64,000 nucleotides of DNA from JAUNBG01 sp964442735. GTDB lineage: Bacteria; Planctomycetota; Planctomycetia; Pirellulales; Thermoguttaceae. The stretch spans positions 9,981 through 73,980 of the forward strand of contig CAYUAP010000007.1 of the NCBI GenBank assembly GCA_964442735.1, in the 5' to 3' direction. Made by a program: the position numbers and the translations under genes. Below, in pieces: positions 51,504 to 60,957 of the stretch (position 1 is the stretch's first letter; the number at the start of each line of letters is the position of its first letter). Under the pieces are notes generated by a model. It was not told the DNA's origin. It saw only the letters and a list, made by a program, of their open reading frames with translations, and did no database searches.

Positions 51504-52337
51504 ATGAGTGATTTAATCAACATCGAAGAGTTGGGTTCCCATGTATCAGATGGAACAACGTATCATCTTCCGGAGTTTTTCGGGCATCTTCCGCCGTTAC
51601 CATCAATAGATATTTTTGGATATGAGTTTCAGATCACTAAATATATGGTCATTGAGCTTGGCGTTGCGGTTCTAATGCTTCTTCTATTTGTACCACTGGC
51701 TTGGAAATTACGTTCAGGCAAACCGCTAAAAGGTCGTTATTGGAACCTGTTGGAAGTGTTTCTTTTATATCTGCGCGATGAAGTTATACGACCGTCTATT
51801 GGTAAAGACGCTGGTAAATTTGTCCCGTTTTTATGGACTTTGTTCTTTTTCATCCTTTTCTGTAATTTGGCAGGTCTGATTCCCTGGTTGGGTGGATCAC
51901 CAACAGGATCGTTAGGGGTAACCGTCGTAATGGCTATTTCCACCTTTCTTGTGGTGATAGGATCCGGAATGAAAAAATTCGGTATTATCGGTTTTTGGTT
52001 GGGTCAGGTTCCCAAGATGGATCTTCCCGCCGCCCTGTCAATTATGCTAAAACCAATGTTATTCGGGATTGAAGTGGTTGGTCTTCTGATTAAACATTCC
52101 GTATTGGCCGTTCGTCTTTTAGCAAATATGTTTGCCGGACATCTGGTTCTAGCCGTTTTTTTGGCTTTTATAGCCGCTACAGCAAAAATAGTAGTTCTTT
52201 GGTTGGGTGTAACCGTAGCGAGTGTCGCTATGAGTGTTGCGCTGGACTGTTTGGAACTTTTTGTGGCTTTTTTACAAGCCTATATATTTATGTTTCTTTC
52301 GGCGTTATTCATTGGAATGGCGCAGCATCAGCATTGA
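51504..52337 (+). CDS. atpB: F-type ATP synthase subunit a
   Basis: Membrane subunit a that forms the proton half-channels beside the c-ring. The 277 residues have about six helices. The essential Arg is in KHSVLAVRLLANMFAGHLVL, and the C-terminal helix is ELFVAFLQAYIFMFLSALFI. FWTLFFFILFCNLAGLIPWL-type helices and the LPAALSIMLKPMLFGIEVVG segment are typical. The start ATG 51504 has only a weak ribosome site. Confidence 0.95.
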   Translation: MSDLINIEELGSHVSDGTTYHLPEFFGHLPPLPSIDIFGYEFQITKYMVIELGVAVLMLLLFVPLAWKLRSGKPLKGRYWNLLEVFLLYLRDEVIRPSIGKDAGKFVPFLWTLFFFILFCNLAGLIPWLGGSPTGSLGVTVVMAISTFLVVIGSGMKKFGIIGFWLGQVPKMDLPAALSIMLKPMLFGIEVVGLLIKHSVLAVRLLANMFAGHLVLAVFLAFIAATAKIVVLWLGVTVASVAMSVALDCLELFVAFLQAYIFMFLSALFIGMAQHQH

Positions 52338-52371
52338 AAAGTAGTTTCAGAAACTTTAAGGAGAATTTTAC

Positions 52372-52698
52372 GTGAACAAGCTTTTGAAAATTTCAACCGT
52401 ACTTTCAGTATTAGCCCTCTTTCTTCTTCCGGCAGCAGTTTTTGGTGCAGATGGCGCTGAAGGCGCTGCGGCCGCTACGAAAGGTGCAATCGACCTGTTG
52501 AGTATCGGTGTTGGTATTGTTATTATAGGCGCCGGTTATGGTATTGGTCAAATTGGAAAGAACGCTGTCGATGGAATGGCACGTCAGCCGGAAGCTGCAG
52601 GTCAAATCCAGACAGCAATGATTATTTCCGCAGCGCTCATTGAAGGTGTTACGTTTTTTGCTTTAATTGTCTGTTTATTGGCCCTACTGTTCAAATAA
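52372..52698 (+). CDS. atpE: F-type ATP synthase subunit c
   Basis: Ring-forming proteolipid. At 108 residues it is longer than the usual 70-90, because residues 1-24 (MNKLLKISTVLSVLALFLLP...FGA) form a signal-like hydrophobic leader. The two-helix hairpin follows. Helix one has GVGIVIIGAGYGIGQIGKNA, the loop is ARQPEAAGQ, and helix two carries the ion-binding Glu in SAALIEGVTFFAL. The Gln and Ser/Thr of known sodium c-rings are not in the matching positions, so proton coupling is more likely. The start is GTG with AAGGAG upstream. Confidence 0.95.
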   Translation: MNKLLKISTVLSVLALFLLPAAVFGADGAEGAAAATKGAIDLLSIGVGIVIIGAGYGIGQIGKNAVDGMARQPEAAGQIQTAMIISAALIEGVTFFALIVCLLALLFK

Positions 52699-52740
52699 TG
52701 TTGTAAAATTTACACAAAAACCGGTGGCTATATAATACAG

Positions 52741-53409
52741 GTGGATAATAAGATGAAGCGAAACGACTTCAAAACCAATACAACGTTCTTGGCCCGTTTT
52801 AAGCGGAAATTGCCGTTATTGACGACCATTCTGTCTATAACAGCGTTTAGTTTATTGATGGCCGGAGTAGCGTTTGCTTCTGCGGAAGCTGGTGGAGCAA
52901 GTGACGCAAGTGCACTGAATCCATTGGCCTCGTGGCGAGGTGACTTGGCGATTTGGACCGCGGTCGTCTTTTTAGGTCTTGTGTTCATTTTGGGCAAATT
53001 CGCGTTCAAGCCGATTGCCAAAGCCCTTGATGATCGGGAGCAGACCATGCATGATCGCGTTGCCGCCGCCGAAAAGGCAAATGCCGACGCAAAAGCTCTT
53101 TTAGAGCAGTATCAGCAAAAGCTGGCGAGTTCCGATCAAGAGGTGTCTCAATTAATTGCCAAGGCAAAAGAAGATGCCGAAAAAATGGCGGATTCAATTG
53201 TTGTCAAGGCAAAAGAGATGGCAGAAAACGAACACAAGAGAGCGTTAAAAGAAATAGAATCGGCGACAGACTCCGCACTTCAGGAATTGGCGACGAAAAG
53301 CGCCGATCTTGCAACATCCCTGGCAGGAAAGATTCTCAAAAAGGATATCGATTCTGCCACACACAGCGAGCTGATCAATGGAGCTATCAGCCAATTTTCC
53401 GGTAATTAA
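52741..53409 (+). CDS. atpF: F-type ATP synthase subunit b
   Basis: Peripheral-stalk subunit of 222 residues, long for the family (about 160). Residues 25-45 form a signal-like hydrophobic segment ending AFASAEA, the same unusual extension seen in subunit c. The true membrane anchor is at about 63-85 (DLAIWTAVVFLGLVFILGKF), followed by the usual FKPIAKALDDREQTMHDRVA. A long Ala/Lys/Glu coiled coil runs to the C-terminus. The start is GTG 52741, although ATG 52753 four codons later is equally possible. Confidence 0.93.
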   Translation: MDNKMKRNDFKTNTTFLARFKRKLPLLTTILSITAFSLLMAGVAFASAEAGGASDASALNPLASWRGDLAIWTAVVFLGLVFILGKFAFKPIAKALDDREQTMHDRVAAAEKANADAKALLEQYQQKLASSDQEVSQLIAKAKEDAEKMADSIVVKAKEMAENEHKRALKEIESATDSALQELATKSADLATSLAGKILKKDIDSATHSELINGAISQFSGN

Positions 53410-53438
53410 ATCCGGTAAACAAGCGAGAGAGTGTTAAT

Positions 53439-54095
53439 ATGCCCTTGAATACACCCCAGGAACAGGACGCTCAGTTTGCGGCCGACTTCAGTGCGGACGT
53501 CACCAGAGAACAACTGGCAAGAGTCTATGCGGAAGCCCTATGTAATGCCTGTGCGGCCCAAAACGTTTCGGTTGATTTAATCCTTGAGGAATATAATTCT
53601 CTGATCCAGGATATCCTGAACGTTTATCCGAAATATGAAGAAATACTTTCTTCTGCAATGGTGCCCATGGACGAAAAGTTCCGTATGATTCAACAGACTT
53701 TTGTTTCCGCAACCAATATTTTCATGAATTTCCTGAAGACATTGGCCCGGCGTGGACGTCTGGAACTGATTCGGGATATTTATCGCCAGACACTTTTGCT
53801 CAATAATAAAAACAAGGGACGCATTCCCGTGTCGATTATTACGGCCGAACCTTTGGAACCGGCAACCGAGCAGTCAATGATTGCCCGGTTGGCAACCAAA
53901 CTCGGCGGGGAACCGGAAATAAGCGCCCACGTCGATCCTAATGTGATCGGCGGTATTATCGTTCGTGTCGGAGACACTGTCTACGACGCATCCCTAGCAA
54001 CACAACTTAAAAATGTGCGCCAACAGATGATTGACAGGAGCACCCATGAAATTCAAAGCCGACGAGATCGCTTCCGTAATACAGAAGGAAATTGA
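53439..54095 (+). CDS. atpH: F-type ATP synthase subunit delta
   Basis: Links the peripheral stalk to the top of the alpha/beta head. The 218 residues include the N-terminal helical domain (REQLARVYAEALCNACAAQN) and the C-terminal family motif DPNVIGGIIVRVGDTVYDAS, then LKNVRQQMID. The last 50 bases overlap the start of atpA, adding a tail of about 16 residues (SRRDRFRNTEGN). Confidence 0.93.
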   Translation: MPLNTPQEQDAQFAADFSADVTREQLARVYAEALCNACAAQNVSVDLILEEYNSLIQDILNVYPKYEEILSSAMVPMDEKFRMIQQTFVSATNIFMNFLKTLARRGRLELIRDIYRQTLLLNNKNKGRIPVSIITAEPLEPATEQSMIARLATKLGGEPEISAHVDPNVIGGIIVRVGDTVYDASLATQLKNVRQQMIDRSTHEIQSRRDRFRNTEGN

Positions 54096-55569
54096 ACAGT
54101 TTGAAACGCATATAGATGTCCGTGATGTGGGCCGAGTTCTCGAAGTAGGGGATGGTATTGCTCAAGTTTATGGACTGTCCGGAGTTATGTCCGGGGAAAT
54201 GTTGGAATTTCCCAGCGGAGTACGCGGATTAGCGTTTAACCTTGAAGAAAATAGTGTAGGAGTCATTATTCTCGGGGATTACCTCGGAATTCAGGAAGGG
54301 GACGAAGTCCATACGACCGGTCAGCTATTACAGGTTCCGGTTGGAGAGGCTGTTCTCGGACGTGTTCTCGATCCCTTGGGGAATCCTCTTGATGGTAAAG
54401 GGCCCGTGGTTGCCAACGAATATCGTTTCGTTGAATCCAAAGCGCCTGGTATCGCGGAACGTCAACCGGTCCGTGAATCACTCCAGACAGGAATTAAGGC
54501 GATTGACGCCATGACTCCTATCGGACGCGGACAGCGAGAATTGATCATTGGTGACCGAAAAACAGGTAAAACGGCCATTGGTATCGATACCATTATCAAT
54601 CAGAAGGATACTGGCGTAAAATGTTTTTACGTCGCGGTTGGCCAGAAAGATTCCACCGTGGCCGGTATTATTGAGACCCTTTGTAAAAATGGCGCGATGG
54701 AATACACCACGGTTATTGTGGCCGGTGCCAGTTCCGCCGCTCCTTTACAATATATTGCCCCATATGCCGGTACGGCCATGGCCGAGTACTTTATGTATAA
54801 TGGCCAACACGCATTAATCGTTTATGACGATCTTTCGAAACAGGCGGTTGCCTATCGACAACTCTCCTTGTTAATGCGTCGTCCACCAGGACGAGAAGCG
54901 TATCCTGGAGATGTTTTCTACTGTCACAGTCGTCTGTTGGAACGAAGTGCGAAATTATCAGACGAACTCGGCGGTGGGTCTTTAACCTCGCTTCCTATCG
55001 TGGAAACGCAGGAAGGTGAAGTATCTGCCTATATTCCGACGAATGTCATATCCATTACAGATGGTCAGATTTATTTACAGCCTGACTTGTTCTTCCGTGG
55101 ACAACGTCCTGCGATGAACGCCGGTATTTCCGTTTCCCGTGTCGGTGGGGCAGCACAGATTCCGGCGATGAAACAGGTTGCAGGTGGTCTTCGTTTAGAC
55201 TTGGCCGCTTTTAGTGAACTGGAAGCATTCGCCCAATTGGGTACGGACCTCGACGCTGCCACCCAGGCACAGTTGGACCGTGGTTATACCATGAACCAAC
55301 TTTTGATTCAGGGTGTTTGTGTTCCGTTAAACGTTATCGATCAAGTCTTTATACTCTATGCGGGCACAAAAGGCTTTTTGGATAATGTTCCAGTCCGTAT
55401 GGTTAAATTATGGGAATCCGAATTTCTGGAATATTTGCATCAAAATGGTAAAGAGATTTGGGGCAAGGTTCATACAGCCCGGAAATTGAATCCGGAAATT
55501 AACGCGGAGATCGACACGTTTCTCAAGGGCTTTAATGAAGTCTTTGCGAAGAATCATCCGACGAAATAA
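54046..55569 (+). CDS. atpA: F-type ATP synthase subunit alpha
   Basis: Non-catalytic nucleotide-binding subunit of the F1 head. ATG 54046 with AGGAG upstream lies inside atpH, giving 507 residues, the normal length. Walker A is GDRKTGKTAIG, and the signature SRVGGAAQIPAMKQVAGGLR is intact. The catalytic-interface Arg lies in that signature. An earlier in-frame start at 54031 lacks a ribosome site. Confidence 0.97.
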   Translation: MKFKADEIASVIQKEIEQFETHIDVRDVGRVLEVGDGIAQVYGLSGVMSGEMLEFPSGVRGLAFNLEENSVGVIILGDYLGIQEGDEVHTTGQLLQVPVGEAVLGRVLDPLGNPLDGKGPVVANEYRFVESKAPGIAERQPVRESLQTGIKAIDAMTPIGRGQRELIIGDRKTGKTAIGIDTIINQKDTGVKCFYVAVGQKDSTVAGIIETLCKNGAMEYTTVIVAGASSAAPLQYIAPYAGTAMAEYFMYNGQHALIVYDDLSKQAVAYRQLSLLMRRPPGREAYPGDVFYCHSRLLERSAKLSDELGGGSLTSLPIVETQEGEVSAYIPTNVISITDGQIYLQPDLFFRGQRPAMNAGISVSRVGGAAQIPAMKQVAGGLRLDLAAFSELEAFAQLGTDLDAATQAQLDRGYTMNQLLIQGVCVPLNVIDQVFILYAGTKGFLDNVPVRMVKLWESEFLEYLHQNGKEIWGKVHTARKLNPEINAEIDTFLKGFNEVFAKNHPTK

Positions 55570-55593
55570 AATTATAGATCGGGAGAGATATCG

Positions 55594-56487
55594 ATGGCAA
55601 AAGCACGAGCTCTTGACAAGAGACGCAAATCGATTAAAAACATTCGCAAAATAACCAGAACGATGGAATTGGTTGCTACAGCCCAATTTCGTCGTGCGAT
55701 GGAACGAGCCATTTCGGCAGACGCATTTACAAAGCGTCTTGTCCATTTGGTGGAAGACATAGCAAAGACCGGTTCGGCTGTTCAGCATCCTCTCCTGGAG
55801 GATCACAAGGAGCCGAAACGAGTTGTTTTACTGGTTTTAACCGCCAATCGAGGAATGTGTGGTGGTTATAATTCAAGTCTTCTTCGACTGGCAATGCAAC
55901 GAATGTCGGAATTGCAGAATGAATATGAAAATTTAATTCTTCATGTTTCCGGTAAACGAGGAATAGCCTATATGAAATATCGTGGAGCCAAGGTAGAGGA
56001 GAGCTACGATTATTTCGATGTCAAGCCAACGTTCGAAGAAGTCGATGTTTTGGCGGAGAAATTTCTGTCAATGTACTTAAAGGGCGAGATAGATCGTCTG
56101 GAAGTTGTATACAGTAAATTTTTCACAATGTCGAGACAGAAAGCGGTGGTGGAAACGTTTCTGCCCATGACGGAACTTCGGTCGGAAGACACGACGGAGG
56201 AGAAGAAAGAGGGAGTTAAGGAGTTTCTTGTTCCCTACGAATTTCTTCCTTCACCGCAAAGTATATTGGAAGAGGTTGTACCGACGGCGTTTAAATCGAA
56301 GTTGTTCAAATGTTTTTTGGACGCTGCGGTTAGCGAGCAGATAGCACGTATGGTGGCAATGAAAGCGGCCACGGAAAATGCCGATACGATGATAAACTCT
56401 TTGACGACAACGTACAACAGAGCGCGTCAGTCGCAGATTACCAACGAGATTATCGAGGTTATCAGCGGCGCTAGCGCCTTGCAGTAA
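55594..56487 (+). CDS. atpG: F-type ATP synthase subunit gamma
   Basis: Central rotor shaft of F1. The 297 residues show the N-terminal helix ALDKRRKSIKNIRKITRTME and the LTANRGMCGGYN motif. The C-terminal helix is MKAATENADTMINSLTTTYN followed by ARQSQITNEIIEVISGA, all standard. GGGAGAG precedes the start, 24 bases after atpA. Confidence 0.96.
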   Translation: MAKARALDKRRKSIKNIRKITRTMELVATAQFRRAMERAISADAFTKRLVHLVEDIAKTGSAVQHPLLEDHKEPKRVVLLVLTANRGMCGGYNSSLLRLAMQRMSELQNEYENLILHVSGKRGIAYMKYRGAKVEESYDYFDVKPTFEEVDVLAEKFLSMYLKGEIDRLEVVYSKFFTMSRQKAVVETFLPMTELRSEDTTEEKKEGVKEFLVPYEFLPSPQSILEEVVPTAFKSKLFKCFLDAAVSEQIARMVAMKAATENADTMINSLTTTYNRARQSQITNEIIEVISGASALQ

Positions 56488-56520
56488 TCATTTTTAGAAT
56501 ATAATCAGGTGTAACAGCTC

Positions 56521-57981
56521 ATGAACGAAACCAGTACGGTAAAGAATATTGGTCGAATCACGCAGGTTATTGGTTCGACGTTTGACGCGGAGTTTGATGA
56601 AGATAAACTTCCGGCCATTTACAATGCGGTTAAAATCAATCAGAAGCAGGGTGATGTCGAACTCAATCTGACGGGCGAGGTTCAGCAGCAATTGGGCGGC
56701 GGTCGTGTACGCTGCGTTGCGTTGGGGTCCACGGACGGTCTTGTTCGTGGTATGGAATGTCTTGACACCGGCGCTCCTGTTTCGGTTCCCGTTGGAAAAG
56801 AAACGTTGGGTCGAGTCTTTAACTTGCTCGGTGATCCTATTGACCGTCTCGGTCCTGTTAAAGCCGAAACCTATCGGCCAATTCATCAGGATGCTCCTTC
56901 CGTTGTCGATTTATCTACAAATACGGAAATTTTCGAAACAGGTATTAAAGTTATCGACTTGTTGACCCCATTTGTTCGTGGTGGTAAAGCGGGTCTGTTC
57001 GGAGGCGCCGGATTAGGCAAAACCGTTATTCTTCAGGAACTGATTGCTCGTATCGCGAGTGCCCATGGTGGGGCTTCCGTTTTCGCCGGTGTTGGTGAAC
57101 GAACTCGTGAAGGAAACGACCTTTGGCTCGAAATGCAAGAGGCCAAAATCGGAAATACCGGTCGTTCTGTTATCGAACAGACCACAATGGTCTTCGGTCA
57201 GATGAACGAACCACCCGGGGCTCGTCTGCGTGTTGCTCTTTCTGCTCTGACAATGGCAGAGTATTTTCGTGATACAATGGGAACAGACGTTCTTTTGTTC
57301 ATTGATAATATCTTCCGCTTTTCACAAGCAGGTTCGGAAGTTTCGGCTCTTCTGGGTCGTATGCCATCTGCTGTCGGTTATCAGCCAACATTGGCTTCGG
57401 AAATGGGTGCATTGCAGGAACGTATTGCCTCAACAAATAAAGGAGCTATTACATCGGTACAAGCAGTATACGTCCCTGCGGACGACCCGACCGATCCGGC
57501 GCCGGCAACTGCTTTTGGTCAGTTGGACGCGTTCGTTTATCTGGAACGTCGTATTTCCGCTAAAGGTATTTATCCTGCCGTTGATCCTCTAGCTTCATCC
57601 AGTCGTGTTCTTGACCCGCAATATGTGGGAGAACGCCATTATAACTGCGCACGACGGGTTCAACAGATGTTGCAGAAATATCGGGAACTTCAAGATATTA
57701 TCGCGATTTTAGGTGTCGATGAATTATCCGAAGACGATAAATTGATCGTCCATCGTGCTCGACGTATGGAACGATTCCTTTCCCAGCCGTTCCTTGTAGC
57801 AGAGGTTTTTACGGGCAAACCCGGCGAAATCACTCCTCTGGCAGATACAATTCGTTCCTTCGAAGAAATTGCCGATGGAAAATGGGACCATCTGCCGGAA
57901 CAGGCGTTTATGTATGTTGGTTCTGTTGAACAGGCTGCGGAACAAGCCGAACGACTTGAGGCGGAAGCGAAGAAAAAATAA
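56521..57981 (+). CDS. atpD: F-type ATP synthase subunit beta
   Basis: Catalytic subunit that makes ATP from ADP and phosphate. The 486 residues include Walker A GGAGLGKTVILQELI, GVGERTREGNDLW (catalytic Glu), Walker B VLLFIDNIFRFSQAGSEVSA and the DELSEDD segment of the C-terminal helices. All catalytic residues are present. AGGTG precedes the start. Confidence 0.97.
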   Translation: MNETSTVKNIGRITQVIGSTFDAEFDEDKLPAIYNAVKINQKQGDVELNLTGEVQQQLGGGRVRCVALGSTDGLVRGMECLDTGAPVSVPVGKETLGRVFNLLGDPIDRLGPVKAETYRPIHQDAPSVVDLSTNTEIFETGIKVIDLLTPFVRGGKAGLFGGAGLGKTVILQELIARIASAHGGASVFAGVGERTREGNDLWLEMQEAKIGNTGRSVIEQTTMVFGQMNEPPGARLRVALSALTMAEYFRDTMGTDVLLFIDNIFRFSQAGSEVSALLGRMPSAVGYQPTLASEMGALQERIASTNKGAITSVQAVYVPADDPTDPAPATAFGQLDAFVYLERRISAKGIYPAVDPLASSSRVLDPQYVGERHYNCARRVQQMLQKYRELQDIIAILGVDELSEDDKLIVHRARRMERFLSQPFLVAEVFTGKPGEITPLADTIRSFEEIADGKWDHLPEQAFMYVGSVEQAAEQAERLEAEAKKK

Positions 57982-58115
57982 TACCGTGCGTAAATGTTTC
58001 GTACACGTTTTGGAATCGCAAATGTAACACTCCGCATGAAAAGAAACGGAATATGTCCGTTTCATCAAATTCAATAACAAAATTAATCGGATGGAATTTT
58101 CCATAGGAAACTGAT

Positions 58116-58508
58116 ATGAAGTGTGTCGTTGTAACTCCTGAAAAGACAATTTTAGACGTAGAAGCAAATTTTGTAGTCGTTCCTTTATTCGATGGTGAAT
58201 ATGGAGTTGCCCCCAGGCATACACCGTTAATAGGTCGTATCGGAGGGGGAGAACTTCGAATTACCAATACCGCTAACGAGGTTGAAAGTTGGTATATCGA
58301 AGGAGGGTTCGTTGAAATTCTCAATGATGTCGTTTCAATATTAACACAGAAGGCGTGCAAGTCAAATACGTTAAATTCCGTTTCGGTACGTCAGGAGTTG
58401 GAGGAACTTCTTCATCCAGGTAAATCTGGTAAAGAAGTTTTGAATCGCGACTTGGCGATAAACAATGCACGTTCAAAAGTTCGACTAGCCGAAAAAAGAC
58501 GTAAATAA
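58116..58508 (+). CDS. atpC: F-type ATP synthase subunit epsilon
   Basis: Rotor subunit that links gamma to the c-ring and can inhibit ATP hydrolysis. The 130 residues have the N-terminal beta-sandwich (KCVVVTPEKTILDVEANFVV, then GEYGVAPRHTPLIGRIGGGE) and a C-terminal helical hairpin. A 134-bp gap separates it from atpD and contains no recognised feature. It is the last gene before the terminator. Confidence 0.93.
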   Translation: MKCVVVTPEKTILDVEANFVVVPLFDGEYGVAPRHTPLIGRIGGGELRITNTANEVESWYIEGGFVEILNDVVSILTQKACKSNTLNSVSVRQELEELLHPGKSGKEVLNRDLAINNARSKVRLAEKRRK

Positions 58509-58523
58509 AAAAAGACCGTTAAT

Positions 58524-58562
58524 AAAAAAACCGTTGAATGTTAAACGTTCGACGGTTTTTTT
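58524..58562 (+). terminator. Intrinsic terminator of the atp operon
   Basis: AAACCGTTGAA pairs with TTCGACGGTTT (one mismatch) around TGTTAAACG and runs into a T-tract, 16 bases after atpC. A classic intrinsic terminator. Confidence 0.9.
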
Positions 58563-58729
58563 ATGGGAACCTTCCTGCTATTTCCACTTGATCTATTATC
58601 TATCCACCGAACCGGAATAATATGGTTATTTTCAAAATTATAGGTTCCGTCTTCAAAACATCCCTATCGTCAAACCGTGGAGGAAGGTGTAATCGGAATC
58701 CCGGTCTCTCCAAACAGTCACAAACTATA

Positions 58730-58864
58730 TATACTCAAGATTGTTATACTCAAGTTTTTTATAAAAGTCTTTTTTCCAAAACCGGCGAGACGCCTGTTTT
58801 GGAAGATGCGAACAAGACATACGCGCTCCCGGGAAATGCCGAATTTATAACATCCTAAAGTATA
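58730..58864 (+). repeat. Family A element, copy with duplicated left terminus
   Basis: The left terminus TATACTCAAG occurs twice (58730 and 58745). The core has CCGGCGAGACGCCTG and a broken second hairpin, and the right end is ATAACATCCTAAAGTATA. The double start suggests one copy inserted into another's end. Confidence 0.84.
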
Positions 58865-58905
58865 TCAACTCCGAACACTTTTTTAAAAACAAGATTTTAA
58901 AGAAT

Positions 58906-59384
58906 GTAACCGTTCACAGATATAAAGTGAAACCACGGATAATAATGATTTTCACGGATAGTTGTTTGGCAAACAAATTTTTATGATAAAATTATTTATG
59001 ATAATAGATAAAAATATTTAGTATGTTATTGGCAAATATTGTATTTTACGGCAGACTATCGGTGTTTATCCGTGATATCCGTGGTTCCAAAATCGTTCGT
59101 GAATGGTTACCAAATTTTTTATGATAAAATTATTTATTATAATGGTTAAAATGTTTAGCTTGTTATTGTAAAATATTGTATTTTACGGCAGACTATCGGT
59201 GTTTATCCGTGATATCCGTGGTTCCAAAATCGTTCGTGAATGGTTACCAAATTTTTTATGATAAAATTATTTATTATAATAGATAAAAATATTTAGTATG
59301 TTATTGGCAAATATTGTATTTTACGGCAGACTATCGGTGTTTATCCGTGATATTCATGGTTCCAAAATTGTTCGTGAATGGTTA
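58906..59384 (+). repeat. Family B elements in tandem (three units)
   Basis: A full unit opens with GTAACCGTTCACAG at 58906 and ends with GTGAATGGTTAC. Two shortened units follow, each about 137 bp and beginning CAAATTTTTTATGATAAAA. Unlike the 12082 array these repeats lack the left third of the element. They sit between the atp operon and the Gfo/Idh/MocA gene. Confidence 0.87.
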
Positions 59385-59501
59385 TAAAAGAATCAACGAT
59401 TAAAAAAAATATTTTTAGGGTTGCATTTTGCTTTTAGATATAATACAATGCAATTAGGGCAATTGAAAATCGTGTAATAATCATTTTTAAAAGGAGAAAT
59501 A

Positions 59502-60824
59502 ATGACATCAAAATTGAATCGTCGTCATTTTTTAAAGGGTACGTCATTAACGGCACTTTCTTTAGGAACCATGCACCTTGCGGGTTTTCCTGCGCCGGGT
59601 TTGAGCAAGGAGAAAAGTCCTTCGTCGAAATTAAATATCGTCAGTATTGGAATTACCGGAATGGGAGGCGGTAATCTCAATCAGGTCAAGGGCGAAAACA
59701 TTATCGCACTATGTGATGTGAACGACAATAATCTCGAACTAAAAGGAAAAGAATTTCCGAACGCGAAACGATATTTTGACTTTCGCGATCTTTTCGACGA
59801 GGTTAAGGATATCGATGCAGCCGTTATTTCGACCCCGGACCATACCCATGCAGCAGCTACGGTAATGGCCTTAAAACGTGGTATTCACTGTTATACGGAG
59901 AAACCGTTAGCCCATGAAATCGGTGAAATCCGTATTATGCAGGAACTGGCGCGTACCAAAAAATTGTACACACAAATGGGAACCGTTATTCACGCAACAG
60001 AGAATTATCGACGTGTTGTCGAACTAATTCGGGCCAAAGCAATTGGAGAAGTAACAGAAGTACATGTTTGGTGTGGTAAAGGCTGGGGAGGCTATCCCAC
60101 TCCATCGGGAAAATACGAATGTCCTAAAAATCTCCATTGGGATCAATGGATCGGACCAGCGGAAATGATCGAGTACAATGCCTGTTATCAGCCCGCACGA
60201 TGGCGAGGCTATTGGCCGTTCGGAACCGGAACCTTCGGAGATATGGCCTGTCACCTCATGGATTTACCTTTCTGGGCTCTTAATCTCGGATATCCAATCT
60301 CGGTTGAAGCAACATGTCCTTCCGAAATCAATCAGTTATGCTGTCCCTTGGACGTAACGGCGAAATATGAATTTGAACTCAAGGAAAATGGATCCAAACG
60401 TATTCTGCCTTTTACTTGGTATGATGGTCAAGCACGACCGGAAGTTATAAAGGAAAAGGGATTGGCCAATTTGGGAATGGGTATTATTTTCGTTGGTTCC
60501 GATGGTATTCTCGAAGCCGATTACGGTTCCATACGTCTTTATCCGGAAAATAAATTTGCCGAATATAAACGACCTGATCCTTCCATACCGTCCTCGCCTG
60601 GTCATCATGTGGAATGGCTCAACGCCATAAAAAATAATGGGCCACAAGCGCTTTGTGAATTTCAATATGCAGGTACTCTGTCTGAAGCCGTTCAGTTGGG
60701 GGCCGTCTCTCTCCGTGCAGGAAAGAAAAAACTGCTCTGGGACGCCAAAAATATGAAAATCACCAATATTCCGGAGGCCAATAGCTTTATTATGCGAAAA
60801 TATCGAGATGGTTGGTTTTTATAA
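59502..60824 (+). CDS. Gfo/Idh/MocA-family oxidoreductase, Tat-type leader
   Basis: NAD(P)-dependent sugar or sugar-acid oxidoreductase of 440 residues. The N-terminus NRRHFLKGTSLTALSLGTMH resembles a twin-arginine signal, so it may be exported with its cofactor bound. The Rossmann motif is in VSIGITGMGGGN (about 47-58). The conserved catalytic EKP is at 133-135 (HCYTEKPLAHE), and GTFGDMACHLMDLPFWALNL provides the substrate-binding His region. Planctomycetes have many such proteins, and substrates are unknown. AAAGGAG precedes the ATG. It is flanked by repeat arrays and has no operon partners. Confidence 0.88.
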   Translation: MTSKLNRRHFLKGTSLTALSLGTMHLAGFPAPGLSKEKSPSSKLNIVSIGITGMGGGNLNQVKGENIIALCDVNDNNLELKGKEFPNAKRYFDFRDLFDEVKDIDAAVISTPDHTHAAATVMALKRGIHCYTEKPLAHEIGEIRIMQELARTKKLYTQMGTVIHATENYRRVVELIRAKAIGEVTEVHVWCGKGWGGYPTPSGKYECPKNLHWDQWIGPAEMIEYNACYQPARWRGYWPFGTGTFGDMACHLMDLPFWALNLGYPISVEATCPSEINQLCCPLDVTAKYEFELKENGSKRILPFTWYDGQARPEVIKEKGLANLGMGIIFVGSDGILEADYGSIRLYPENKFAEYKRPDPSIPSSPGHHVEWLNAIKNNGPQALCEFQYAGTLSEAVQLGAVSLRAGKKKLLWDAKNMKITNIPEANSFIMRKYRDGWFL

Positions 60825-60839
60825 AATATTATATTATTT

Positions 60840-60957
60840 TATACGGTACGACGTTATAAATTCGGCATTTCCTGGGAGTGCGGACGTCTCGTCCATCCTC
60901 CCAAACAGGCGTCTCGTCTGTTTTGAAAAATAGACTTTTATAACGACCTTGAGTATA
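60840..60957 (-). repeat. Family A element, copy 10
   Basis: Starts about 15 bases after the oxidoreductase stop with TATACGGTACGACGTTAT and ends CGACCTTGAGTATA. Hairpins GCGGACGTCTCGTCC and AACAGGCGTCTCGTCTGTT are present; the first has lost one arm base. Confidence 0.86.

Noticed and set aside
52372..52698. Sodium-coupled c-ring
   Set aside because: The Gln and Ser/Thr ligands of known sodium c-rings are not in the aligned positions, and Gly follows the Glu.
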